A DNA stretch of 64,000 nucleotides, taken from an uncultured Saprospiraceae bacterium. GTDB lineage: Bacteria > Bacteroidota > Bacteroidia > Chitinophagales > Saprospiraceae. Location of the stretch: the NCBI GenBank assembly GCA_938015595.1, contig CALLPI010000016.1:124001-188000 (forward strand), written 5' to 3'. How positions within the stretch are numbered: the stretch's first letter is position 1; the number at the start of each line of letters is the position of its first letter. Of this stretch, positions 55,720 to 64,000 are shown one piece after another. The notes beneath the pieces are model-generated. The model was not told the DNA's origin, made no database searches, and was given only the letters and a program-made list of their open reading frames with translations. The position numbers and the translations under genes were made by a program.

Positions 55720-56754
55720 ATGTACCGCTACTTTCTCAAGCCGTTGTTTTTCTTGCTGCCACCTGAAAAGGCGCATCACTTAGCCCTAACGCTACTGGAA
55801 TGGACGCTGCGCCTGCCCCTACTGAGTAAATGGCTGCGCCAGTTTTTCCGTCCCCAAGCCCCTGTTTCGGGGGTTGCTCTGGCGGGGCTATTTTTCCCCA
55901 ACAGGATAGGGCTTGCTGCTGGTTTTGACAAAAACGGACGTCACATCAACGCGTTGGCCGCTCTTGGCTTCGGATTTATAGAAGTGGGCACGGTCACACC
56001 GCGACCGCAAGCTGGCAACCCGCGCCCCCGCCTCTTTCGCCTGCCCACTGATGAAGCACTCATCAATCGCATGGGCTTCAACAACGACGGCCTGGAGGCA
56101 CTGGTAGCCCAATTGAAAAAACCTAGACCACAGGGGCTGATTGTAGGTGGCAATATCGGCAAAAACAAAGATACACCCAACGAACAAGCGCTTGAAGACT
56201 ACCTGACCTGTTTTGACGCGCTCTTCCCTTGGGTAGACTACTTTGCCGTGAACGTCAGTTCGCCCAATACGCCTAACCTCCGCCAACTGCAAGACAAAGA
56301 GCCGCTAACCCAATTGCTGATCGCCCTGCAGAAACGCAACAATACACACCCGAAGCCCAAACCTATCCTACTCAAAATTGCACCCGACCTCAGCGATGCC
56401 CAAATGGACGACATCGTGGACATAGCCCGCCGCACTGGCCTTTCGGGTATTATTGCTACCAACACTACCGTGTCGCGGCAGGGATTACAGGCTTCTCCCG
56501 ATACCCTGGAACGCATCGGCGCTGGTGGACTTAGCGGCCAGCCGCTGCGGGAGCGCGCCACTGCCGTTATTCAACGTTTGAGAGCACAATTGCCACCACC
56601 CTTCCTCCTCATCGGCGTAGGCGGAATAGACAGTGCAGCCGCCGTACAGGAAAAATTGGATGCCGGTGCTGACTTGGTGCAACTCTACACAGGCCTTGTA
56701 TATCAAGGCCCAGGTATAGTGAGGGCAATTCTGAATAGGCTGTCAAAAGCATAA
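55720..56754 (+). CDS. pyrD: Quinone-dependent dihydroorotate dehydrogenase (class 2)
   Basis: 344 residues. A membrane-associating N-terminal helix (YRYFLKPLFFLLPPEKAHH), the NRIGLAAGFDKNG block, the FMN-binding GTVTPRPQAGNPRPRLFRL, the catalytic Ser in NVSSPNTPNLRQLQ and the IGVGGIDSA end. It oxidises dihydroorotate to orotate with quinone as acceptor. It comes after a leader with a terminator-like hairpin. ATG start. Confidence 0.96.
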   Translation: MYRYFLKPLFFLLPPEKAHHLALTLLEWTLRLPLLSKWLRQFFRPQAPVSGVALAGLFFPNRIGLAAGFDKNGRHINALAALGFGFIEVGTVTPRPQAGNPRPRLFRLPTDEALINRMGFNNDGLEALVAQLKKPRPQGLIVGGNIGKNKDTPNEQALEDYLTCFDALFPWVDYFAVNVSSPNTPNLRQLQDKEPLTQLLIALQKRNNTHPKPKPILLKIAPDLSDAQMDDIVDIARRTGLSGIIATNTTVSRQGLQASPDTLERIGAGGLSGQPLRERATAVIQRLRAQLPPPFLLIGVGGIDSAAAVQEKLDAGADLVQLYTGLVYQGPGIVRAILNRLSKA

Positions 56755-56808
56755 AACAAAGCCTAAATGCAAATGCGCATTGGCGTAAGCACCCCTCTTG
56801 GTATATGC

Positions 56809-57969
56809 TCACCGTGCCAGCCGATGCACCTGGCTGAACAGCGCTCGAATGAAAGTAGGAATAGGCAAAGTGTGCATAAGCACAAGTTCTTGCCAAAAGG
56901 TAGTTTCAGCGTTGAGAAAAGCCAGGATTCGAGCAGGTGGATTGCGAAGAAATAGTTTGCGAAACAGCGGCGCGCCCGGATACAGGCCTTTTTCCAGCAC
57001 ATAGAGCAGCAAGGCATCATACTTCTGTGCGCGAAGCAGGTGAAAAGGCGATGAAACAGCCGGACTTTGACCGTTTTCCAGCGCGCGCACCAGGCGATCT
57101 GCTCGGTGCTGAATGTTCCAGAAAGTATATCCGGTAGAGGCACGGGTATCGCCGCCAGCCATGCCCAAATGTATGACGCGGCCTTGCGCGCGCGGAAACG
57201 CAAAATCTGTCATAGGTATGACGCCTTGCTCGGTGAAAGTAATCTCGTAGTCTTTTGCATGGGCATGGTGTTGCGCCAGGTAGTTGCGCAAAATCTCGTC
57301 ATAACCAGCAACACTGAGGTGTTGATTGGAAAAAATGGCGACTTCTACCAGGGCTTCACGCGCAGAAAACGGCAGAACGTACAGGAAGCGCGTTTCGCCA
57401 TGTTGGGGCGTTCTGAAGTCCATCAAGGTAGCCTGGCTGGGGTCAAAGGTGGGCTGTGCCGTGCGAATAAACCACCCCCGGAAGTGTTGATCCAGGTAGT
57501 TGACCTGCTTTTTGTCTAGCGGAGCGCCGCGATAAATACTGTTGAAACACCACTCGGCTGTAAATACCTGCCCATCGGCTTGCACCTCTACACCGGCAGC
57601 GGATTGGCGAATGTCCTCTACATCGGCCTGAAGGCAGGTCACGTTGGGAAACTCTTTGATAAGCCGCTGCATTTCCTGATAAAAATCAATGCCGCGAATC
57701 ACCTTATAAGTATAAGGTGCAATATGAAGCAAGCGGGAGGCATTACCTTCGTGAAACCAGAGATATTGCCAACGGTGGTGTACAATGTGCTCAAACGGGC
57801 CGGGGGTTTTCTCCCAAAAGCACCAGGTGCGGTCATTTTCATTTTTCAATGCCCGATCCAGTACCAGGATGTGCTTGTGCCGCAGAGATGAATGCAGCAA
57901 CCTATGCAGGACGCTTAGCCCTGCAGCGCCACCCCCGGTGATGATGTAGTGGTAATTATTTTCCGCCAT
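56809..57969 (-). CDS. crtY: Lycopene beta-cyclase
   Basis: 386 residues from ATG 57969. Rossmann FAD/NAD-binding N-terminus (YHYIITGGGAAGLSVLHRLL), the lycopene-cyclase block NENDRTWCFWEK, the YIYRGAPLD-like segment and the C-terminal GGDTRASTGYTFWNIQ. It forms the beta-ionone rings of carotenoids from lycopene. No other carotenoid gene is in the window. Implied trait: pigmented cells. Confidence 0.9.
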   Translation of the reverse strand: MAENNYHYIITGGGAAGLSVLHRLLHSSLRHKHILVLDRALKNENDRTWCFWEKTPGPFEHIVHHRWQYLWFHEGNASRLLHIAPYTYKVIRGIDFYQEMQRLIKEFPNVTCLQADVEDIRQSAAGVEVQADGQVFTAEWCFNSIYRGAPLDKKQVNYLDQHFRGWFIRTAQPTFDPSQATLMDFRTPQHGETRFLYVLPFSAREALVEVAIFSNQHLSVAGYDEILRNYLAQHHAHAKDYEITFTEQGVIPMTDFAFPRAQGRVIHLGMAGGDTRASTGYTFWNIQHRADRLVRALENGQSPAVSSPFHLLRAQKYDALLLYVLEKGLYPGAPLFRKLFLRNPPARILAFLNAETTFWQELVLMHTLPIPTFIRALFSQVHRLAR

Positions 57970-58078
57970 ATCCTGGATGTGCAAGGTACTGATGCAAAAG
58001 AATCACAAACGGGCTTAACGCTGTGCGAGGAGGATTGTTCGTAACGCCCAAGCACTCCACACCTTTTGAATGCCTCAT

Positions 58079-60949
58079 TCACACCACCAAATTGATCATA
58101 CGACCAGGCACAATAACGACCTTACGTACGGGTTTGCCATCCAGCCAGCGCTTGACTGCATCCATCTGCAGTACAGTTTGTTCCAATTCAGCGGGCTGGG
58201 CCGAGGCAGGAAACTTCTCCGTAGCGCGCAGTTTCCCATTGATGCTTATGGGATAGGTGATCTCCTCTTCTACCAACCAGGTTTCATCGTACTCCGGAAA
58301 CTCCGCATGGTGTACACTGCCCGTTTGCCCCAGGTGATGCCACAACTCCTCTGAAATAAACGGCGCGAAAGGCGCCAGCAGGCGCACCATAGGCTGTAGG
58401 ATGTGACGATTGCGGCACTCCAGGCGCTTAAGTTCGTTGACGGCAATCATGAAAGCGCTCACACAGGTATTGAACGAAAAGCGCTCTATGTCTTCGGTTA
58501 CCTTCTTGATGGCAGTGTGAAGTACCCTCCACTCCTCCTTGCGCGGTTCAGCTTCCGTCAGCGCTATGGGGCCATTTTCGCTGAAAAACAACGACCAAAA
58601 GCGCCGTAGAAATTTGGTCACGCCATCAATACCTTTGGTATTCCAAGGCTTGGAATCTTCAAGTGGCCCTAAGAACATTTCGTACATGCGGAAGGCATCG
58701 GCGCCGTAGCGCGCCACCACATCATCGGGATTGACGACGTTGAAGTAGCGCTTGGACATTTTGCCTACCTCAGACACTGTGACCATGCGCATGTCGGCGT
58801 ATGCTCCTTTGGGCGTGAATACCCCGTTTTGATACACGCCCTGGCTGCACTCAAAAATGGCCTGCTGGAAATCCGGGCGCCAGTCCACAAATTTTTTGAT
58901 GCCTTCAATGTTAAGATAGGAGCCTGGACTGCCCCAGTCCTGCACAAAGTCCACATGTATAGGGATTCTGGCAAACTCCGTACCGTACTGCGCCTGCTCT
59001 ACCTGGGCTATTTCGGCGCTGACAAAGCGAGCCACGCCATTGTGCTTTTCTTTTTGGAGCATGAGGTACTCAATGATACCCTGAATCATGCCTTGGTTGA
59101 TGAGTTTTTTGGCATATTCGCACTCTGCCACCAGCCCCAGGTCGTAGAGAAAATGGTTCCAGAAGCGGCTGTACAGCAAGTGGCCTACAGCGTGCTCAGC
59201 ACCGCCTACGTAAACATCCACATTGCGCCAATAATCAATGGCTTCCTTGCTGGCAAAGGCTTGGTCGTTTTGAGGGTCCATGTAGCGATACCAGTACCAG
59301 GAGGAGCCAGCCCACCCAGGCATAGTGTTCCACTCGTAGTCATATTGGCCTTTATACTTCCAGCCTTCAGCGCGACCCAGAGGCGGTTCGCCGGTATCGG
59401 TAGGCAGGTATTTATCAATATCAGGCAAGATGAGCGGTAACTCCGAATCGTCGAGCGGATGCGGCACGCCGTCTTTCCAGTATATGGGCACAGGTTCGCC
59501 CCAGTAGCGCTGGCGGCTGAAGATGGCGTTGCGCATGCGGTATTGTACTTTGGCCTTACCAATGTAGTGCGATTCCAGCCATTCAACCAGTTTAGGCATA
59601 GCTTCGGCGTAGGTCAAACCATTGATGAACCCAGAGTTGATGTAGCGGCCTTCTTTGGTGGGGTCGGCGGCTTTGTCGAGGTCTTTTTGAGCATCCAGGA
59701 TGGGTACGATGGGCAGGCCAAAATGAGTGGCAAAGTTCCAGTCGCGTTGATCACCGGAGGGTACAGCCATGACCGCCCCTGTACCATAGCCGGCCAGCAC
59801 ATAGTCAGCAATGTAAACAGGTACTTTCTCCTGGTTGAAGGGGTTGATGCAGTAGGCGCCAGTAAAAGCCCCCGTGACACGCTTGACCTCGGCCATGCGC
59901 TCCACCTCGCTGCGGGAAGCTGCCCAGGCCACATAGGCTTCCACCTCGGCCTTTTGCTCAGGCGTGGTGATTTGAGCTACCAACTCATGCTCAGGTGCCA
60001 GCACCATAAAGGTGACGCCGAAGATGGTATCCAAGCGAGTGGTAAAAACCTCGATATGGGTGTCGTGCTCGGCCAGTGCAAAGCGTACAGAAGCCCCTTG
60101 TGAGCGGCCAATCCAATTGCGCTGCTGCTCCTTGAGGCTTTCCGGCCAGTCCAGTTCGTCCAGCCCTTCGAGCAGGCGATCGGCATAGGCCGTAATACGC
60201 ATACTCCATTGCTTCATGCGCTTGCGCTCCACAGGGTGACCGCCGCGCTCGCTCACGCCGTCTTTAACTTCGTCATTAGACAATACGGCACGCAAGGCCG
60301 GACACCAGTTCACGAAGCTTTCTTCCGGGAAAGTCAGGCGATAATGCAGCAGAAACTCCGCTCTTTGCGTTTGGCTCATAGCCTGCCAGTCATCGGCAGT
60401 AATGTGGGGGGTGTTATCATCACAGGCAGCGCGCACGTAGGCATTACCTTGGCGGGCTAGTATTTCCTCCAAATGGGCAATGGGTAGGGCCTTGTTGGCG
60501 TCCAGATCGTAATAGTGGTGAAAAAGGCGAAGGAATATCCACTGCGTCCAGCGGTAGTAGTCGGGCTGGCTGGTATTGACCTCGCGGCTCCAGTCATAAC
60601 AAAACCCAATGTTATCCAATTGCTTGCGATAGCGCCTGACGTTTTCCGCAGTAGAAATGGCCGGATGAATGCCGGTGTCAATGGCATATTGCTCGGCAGG
60701 CAAGCCAAAGGCATCGAACCCCATGGGATGCAGTACGTTGAAGCCCTTCATGCGCTTGTAGCGGCTGAAGATGTCAGTAGCGATGTATCCCAGGGGGTGG
60801 CCTACGTGCAGTCCAGCGCCGGAGGGGTAGGGAAACATGTCCAGCACGTAGTATTTGGGGCGGTTGCCACCGTTTTCTACCTTGTATATTTGATGTTCGT
60901 CCCAGTAGTGTTTCCACCTGGCTTCTATGTCCCGAGGATTATATTCCAT
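58079..60949 (-). CDS. leuS: Leucyl-tRNA synthetase
   Basis: 956 residues. Class I signature as PSGAGLHVGHPLGYIATDIF, the CP1 editing domain with the block around TTRLDTIFGVTFMVLAPEH, a WAGSSWYWYRYMDPQN block and the KMSKR motif (GKMSKRYFNVV). It is longer than the 860 residues of E. coli LeuRS because of extended insertions, as usual in Bacteroidota. ATG at 60949; divergent from the TPR protein. Confidence 0.97.
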   Translation of the reverse strand: MEYNPRDIEARWKHYWDEHQIYKVENGGNRPKYYVLDMFPYPSGAGLHVGHPLGYIATDIFSRYKRMKGFNVLHPMGFDAFGLPAEQYAIDTGIHPAISTAENVRRYRKQLDNIGFCYDWSREVNTSQPDYYRWTQWIFLRLFHHYYDLDANKALPIAHLEEILARQGNAYVRAACDDNTPHITADDWQAMSQTQRAEFLLHYRLTFPEESFVNWCPALRAVLSNDEVKDGVSERGGHPVERKRMKQWSMRITAYADRLLEGLDELDWPESLKEQQRNWIGRSQGASVRFALAEHDTHIEVFTTRLDTIFGVTFMVLAPEHELVAQITTPEQKAEVEAYVAWAASRSEVERMAEVKRVTGAFTGAYCINPFNQEKVPVYIADYVLAGYGTGAVMAVPSGDQRDWNFATHFGLPIVPILDAQKDLDKAADPTKEGRYINSGFINGLTYAEAMPKLVEWLESHYIGKAKVQYRMRNAIFSRQRYWGEPVPIYWKDGVPHPLDDSELPLILPDIDKYLPTDTGEPPLGRAEGWKYKGQYDYEWNTMPGWAGSSWYWYRYMDPQNDQAFASKEAIDYWRNVDVYVGGAEHAVGHLLYSRFWNHFLYDLGLVAECEYAKKLINQGMIQGIIEYLMLQKEKHNGVARFVSAEIAQVEQAQYGTEFARIPIHVDFVQDWGSPGSYLNIEGIKKFVDWRPDFQQAIFECSQGVYQNGVFTPKGAYADMRMVTVSEVGKMSKRYFNVVNPDDVVARYGADAFRMYEMFLGPLEDSKPWNTKGIDGVTKFLRRFWSLFFSENGPIALTEAEPRKEEWRVLHTAIKKVTEDIERFSFNTCVSAFMIAVNELKRLECRNRHILQPMVRLLAPFAPFISEELWHHLGQTGSVHHAEFPEYDETWLVEEEITYPISINGKLRATEKFPASAQPAELEQTVLQMDAVKRWLDGKPVRKVVIVPGRMINLVV

Positions 60950-61006
60950 GATGACAAAGTTGAAGTTTCTTTTTGAGTAATCAGGGCGCGAAATTAAAAA
61001 AAGTTC

Positions 61007-61014
61007 TATTTTTG
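61007..61014 (+). promoter_or_regulatory. Candidate -7 promoter element (TATTTTTG) for the TPR gene
   Basis: A TAnnTTTG match 65 bases before the ATG at 61080, in the divergent gap with leuS. No clear -33 TTTG. Confidence 0.45.
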
Positions 61015-61079
61015 CGGGGCTTTTTAAATCCGCCCCTCAATGGGCACTCATTGTTTGACCAAACTTTAAACACAACTGC

Positions 61080-61772
61080 ATGGCTAACAGAAAGAAAAGC
61101 GCCAAGAAAGCGGATGAAACCCTGGTTGATATTGTAGAGGTAAAAGAGCGCGCGGAAGATTTTTTTGAGCAATACCGCTACTACATCCTTGGCGCTGTGG
61201 CTGCTGTAATCCTGATTCCACTGGCCATTTTTGCCTACAATAATTTCTATAAAATACCTCGCCAGCAGGAAGCTGTGGAGCAGATGTATCAGGCGCAGCA
61301 ACAATTTGAACGCGACTCTTTCACCCTGGCACTGACCAACCCCGGTGGCGGTAAGGGCTTCCTCGACATCATAGACCAATACAGTGGCACGCCGGCAGCC
61401 AACCTGGCGCTCTATTACGCTGGTATTTCGTACCTCAACCTGGGGCAATATGACGCCGCCATTGACTACCTCAAAGACTTCAACGCACGCGGCGATGTGC
61501 TGCCCGCCATGAAATACGGTGCTCTGGGCGATGCCTACTCCGAAAAAGGCGACTTCAAGAAGGCTATGGCTATGTATAAAAAGGCGGCGGCCACCAAACC
61601 CAATGAGGCCATAACGCCCTACTACCTCAAAAAGATAGGCCTGCTGCACGAGCGCAATGCCGAATGGAAGGAAGCGCTAAAAGTTTACCAAGAGATTAAG
61701 GACAAATATCCCGATTCGCCTGACGGCCGCGAAATTGACAAGTATATCATTCGCGTGCAGTCCAAAGGCTGA
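61080..61772 (+). CDS. TPR-repeat membrane protein (YfgM-like)
   Basis: 230 residues. A basic N-terminus, one membrane helix (YYILGAVAAVILIPLAIFAYN) and TPR repeats (AANLALYYAGISYLNLGQYDAAIDYLKDF, MKYGALGDAYSEKGDFKKAMAMYKKA, EWKEALKVYQEIKDKYPDS). Similar one-helix TPR proteins in other bacteria interact with the Sec translocon or chaperones. gldC follows 17 bases later. Confidence 0.8.
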   Translation: MANRKKSAKKADETLVDIVEVKERAEDFFEQYRYYILGAVAAVILIPLAIFAYNNFYKIPRQQEAVEQMYQAQQQFERDSFTLALTNPGGGKGFLDIIDQYSGTPAANLALYYAGISYLNLGQYDAAIDYLKDFNARGDVLPAMKYGALGDAYSEKGDFKKAMAMYKKAAATKPNEAITPYYLKKIGLLHERNAEWKEALKVYQEIKDKYPDSPDGREIDKYIIRVQSKG

Positions 61773-61789
61773 TCCGCCGCTCAACGCTT

Positions 61790-62143
61790 ATGGAATTCTC
61801 CCCTCCCATCAAGTCGCGCTCGTCTATCTACATCCACATCAGCCTGGATGAGCAAAACTATCCGGCGGAAATCACCTGGCAAACCGACGCCCCCGACACA
61901 GAAGAGCATCCCTGCAAGGCAATGCTGTTGTCGTTGTTCGATGCAAATACCCGTGATACAGTCAAAATAGACCTCTGGACCAACGACATGCAGGTCATGG
62001 AAATGGATCGCTTCTTCTTCCAAACCCTGCGTGCGCTGGCTGATACCTACCACAATGCTACGCGCAACGTGAGGCTGGCCTCGGCTATGCAGCAGTTTGT
62101 ACAGTACTTTGGCGAGGAAACGGAGATATTGCCGCGGGGGTAA
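61790..62143 (+). CDS. gldC: Gliding motility protein GldC
   Basis: 117 residues. ISLDEQNYPAEITWQTDAPDTEE and AMLLSLFDANTRDTVKIDLWTNDMQVMEMDRFFFQTLRALADTY match the GldC family pattern (ELDENKVPEKLEW ... KAIMLSVWD ... IDLWTKDMPVDEMKIFFHQTL). GldC is a small cytoplasmic protein needed for full gliding motility or T9SS function in Flavobacterium. Start is ATG at 61790. Confidence 0.88.
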   Translation: MEFSPPIKSRSSIYIHISLDEQNYPAEITWQTDAPDTEEHPCKAMLLSLFDANTRDTVKIDLWTNDMQVMEMDRFFFQTLRALADTYHNATRNVRLASAMQQFVQYFGEETEILPRG

Positions 62144-62279
62144 TCGCGCCGCCCTTTACTTAGTCAAAATAAAGGAGGAGCTATGCGACTGGACCCACGG
62201 TTGAGCTTTCCTTTGCCAATAGCGCCGAGTAAACTTACTTCATACTGCTCTCGCGTTTCAGAAGAGCAAACCAGCGTTT

Positions 62280-64000
62280 TTACGGTTGAGTCAACTCCAA
62301 CACCAATGCCGACTTAGGCGGCAGTTTCAAGGACTTACCCAGCGCATAGGTTTGCCCGCTAAGTACGTCTTTGCCCGACCTGGCGGCACCGATGCGATCG
62401 GCAAAGCGAGCCAGTTCTAGGGTAGTTTCCTGAGGGTTTTTGTTCAAAATAACCATGACCGACTGCCGCTCGTCATAGCGAAAATAGACGTACACTCCGT
62501 CATTGGGTAGGTAGTGCTGCAACTTACCGTGGTGAATGACCTGCGCTTCCTTGCGCCACTGCCCCAATTGGCGCAGCAAGGCCTGAGCTTCTTTTTGCCT
62601 GGGGGTTAGCCCTTCGCCGGTGAAGGCATTCACCTCGTCGCCAGGCCAGCCACCGGGAAAGTCGCTGCGGATTATGCCATGGTCTTCCGTGCCGGGGTTG
62701 GTCATTAATATTTCCGTGCCATAGTATATCTGCGGTATGCCACGCATGGTGTAGATGTAGACCATGCCCATGCGAAAGAGGTCATAGTCTTCGCCCATCT
62801 GGGTAAAGAAGCGGCTCATGTCGTGGTTGTCAGGGAAGATGACAAACTGGTAAGGATTGGCGTACAGGAAGTCGTTGGCTAGCATTTCGTACATGCGGCG
62901 CAGCCCCTCGCTCCAGCCCTCTGGCTCAGTGAGGCCCCGGCGCAGGGCACCTTGCAGGGGGAAGTCCATCAGCCCGGGCAGGCAAGAAGCGTAGCCATCG
63001 CGGTTTTGCTTCCCTGCCTGCCAATAAGCCACTAGGGCGGGGTTTTCCGTCCACTCTTCGCCTACGATATTGAAGTAGGGATACTCTTGCATCACAGCGC
63101 AGCTCCAGTTGCTCATAAAGTGCTTATCGGGGTAGGGGTAGGTGTCCATACGTATGCCGCTGAGGCCGGCGTATTCAATCCACCAGATGGTATTTTGGAT
63201 GAGATAGGTAGCCAGAAGGGGGTTGCGCTGGTTGAGGTCGGGCATGGTAGGCACAAACCACCCGTCCACCAAGTGGCGAAGATCTTCGGGGGCGGCGTAT
63301 GGGTCTTGCATGACCGACTTTCGGTGGTTGGTTCCTACAAATCCGCTTTGGTAGTTGAGCCAGTCGGCGCAGGGCAGGTCGTGCATCCACCAGTGCTCGG
63401 AGCCACAGTGGTTTACGATCATGTCCATGATGATCTTGATGCCCTTGTCTTTGGCGGCGTGGCACAGCTGCCGGTATGCTTCGTTGGAGCCGAAGCGGGG
63501 ATCCACTTTGTAGAAGTCAGTGGTGGAGTAGCCGTGGTAGGAGTATTCGGGCATGTCATTTTCGAGCACAGGATTTACCCAGAGAGCGGTGAAGCCCATG
63601 TCGCGGATATAATCGAGGCTTTGCAGCAGGCCGGCAATGTCACCTCCATGGCGGCCGCCCTTATTGCTGCGGTCGGCTTTTTCGCGCATGCCAGGCAGGT
63701 TATCGTTGGCTGGATTGCCGTTGGCAAACCGGTCGGGCGTGACCAGGTACATCACATCGGCGGCAGAGTAGCCACGCCTTTCGGCGGCGCTGGGTTCGCG
63801 CGCCCACAGTTCGTAGGGCTGGCGGTGCATCACCTTGCCATCCTTTCGGAACTCAATCGTAAACTTGCCTGGCTGTATGCCTTCCAACATTAGTAGGTCA
63901 ATGAAAAGGTAATTGGGGTTTTCTGTACGGATGACACGCTCCATACGCAGCCCTGGGTGGCTGATATACGGATGCCAGTCAGCTACTTTGGGCGCGTGTA
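62280..64000 (-). CDS. GH13 cyclomaltodextrinase/neopullulanase-type amylase, N-terminus cut by window edge
   Basis: An open frame of 572 codons continues past the right edge; the ATG at 63944 is internal. Upstream residues (VADWHPYISHPGLRMERVIRTENPNYLFIDLL) look like the N-terminal domain of cyclomaltodextrinases. The TIM barrel has region I MDMIVNHCG, region II GIRMDTYPYPDK with the nucleophile Asp, region III NIVGEEWTENP with the acid Glu and region IV FPDNHD. A C-terminal beta-sandwich follows. It hydrolyses malto-oligosaccharides or cyclodextrins; it may be secreted, but the signal is out of view. Confidence 0.9.
   Translation of the reverse strand, partial: HAPKVADWHPYISHPGLRMERVIRTENPNYLFIDLLMLEGIQPGKFTIEFRKDGKVMHRQPYELWAREPSAAERRGYSAADVMYLVTPDRFANGNPANDNLPGMREKADRSNKGGRHGGDIAGLLQSLDYIRDMGFTALWVNPVLENDMPEYSYHGYSTTDFYKVDPRFGSNEAYRQLCHAAKDKGIKIIMDMIVNHCGSEHWWMHDLPCADWLNYQSGFVGTNHRKSVMQDPYAAPEDLRHLVDGWFVPTMPDLNQRNPLLATYLIQNTIWWIEYAGLSGIRMDTYPYPDKHFMSNWSCAVMQEYPYFNIVGEEWTENPALVAYWQAGKQNRDGYASCLPGLMDFPLQGALRRGLTEPEGWSEGLRRMYEMLANDFLYANPYQFVIFPDNHDMSRFFTQMGEDYDLFRMGMVYIYTMRGIPQIYYGTEILMTNPGTEDHGIIRSDFPGGWPGDEVNAFTGEGLTPRQKEAQALLRQLGQWRKEAQVIHHGKLQHYLPNDGVYVYFRYDERQSVMVILNKNPQETTLELARFADRIGAARSGKDVLSGQTYALGKSLKLPPKSALVLELTQP

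Noticed and set aside
63087-63893. 268-residue plus-strand frame opposite the GH13 gene
   Set aside because: Antisense shadow; the minus strand has all four conserved amylase regions.

Overview
The window is chromosomal DNA from a member of the Bacteroidota, most likely a Saprospiria-type bacterium with about 50% GC. Evidence: a short primary sigma factor (289 aa), the fused MurF-alanine racemase, type IX secretion (T9SS) sorting domains of types A and B, the gliding proteins GldA and GldC, a PUR/DUF3276 protein, DUF4293, and promoters of the Bacteroidota form TTTG-N19-21-TAnnTTTG in front of many genes. The species is not identified.

Layout. 1-6.1 kb: a secreted metzincin protease cut by the window edge, rpoD, and a translation block on the minus strand (rplM-rpsI-rpsB-tsf, a terminator, then pyrH). 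6.1-13.7 kb: NlpC/P60 lipoprotein, thiolase, gldA, a very large T9SS beta-helix protein with six in-phase 162-bp repeats, and a DUF4293 membrane protein. 13.8-24.5 kb: FolK-deoxynucleoside kinase fusion, fumC, radC, PUR protein, rnpA, prohibitin, ftsK, a membrane adenylate cyclase and moeA. 24.5-26.1 kb: a decay zone with remnants of a PD-(D/E)XK protein, a probable phosphoribosyltransferase-like protein and an IS66 transposase. 26.1-32.6 kb: sodium:solute symporter, murF-alr, GT2, an orphan TRAP small permease and an outer-membrane protein. 32.6-34.5 kb: a second graveyard with an IS66 end, a transposase zinc ribbon, an integrase tail, an internally deleted DDE transposase and a palindromic repeat that also occurs upstream of rpoD. 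34.6-45 kb: membrane protein, Rrf2 regulator, FucP-type transporter, IMPase-family phosphatase, lipoprotein, ECF sigma/anti-sigma pair, accC, and sulfate assimilation (cysH facing cysDN). 45-61 kb: sucD, ftsB-like, eno, carA, TonB-dependent receptor, T9SS protein, pyrC, membrane protein, pyrD, lycopene cyclase and leuS. 61-64 kb: TPR protein, gldC and a GH13 amylase cut by the right edge.

The genes are mostly housekeeping, arranged as single genes or short operons on alternating strands. Pyrimidine synthesis is spread over carA, pyrC, pyrD and pyrH. Sulfate activation (cysDN) and APS reduction (cysH) form one pathway without a need for CysC. Gliding and T9SS functions appear as gldA, gldC and three secreted or sorted proteins. 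No complete mobile element, CRISPR array, rRNA or tRNA was seen. The most unusual non-coding signals are a promoter plus terminator-hairpin leader in front of pyrD, a perfect hairpin in the cysDN leader, the dispersed palindromic element, and an apparently leaderless start for the FolK-kinase fusion.
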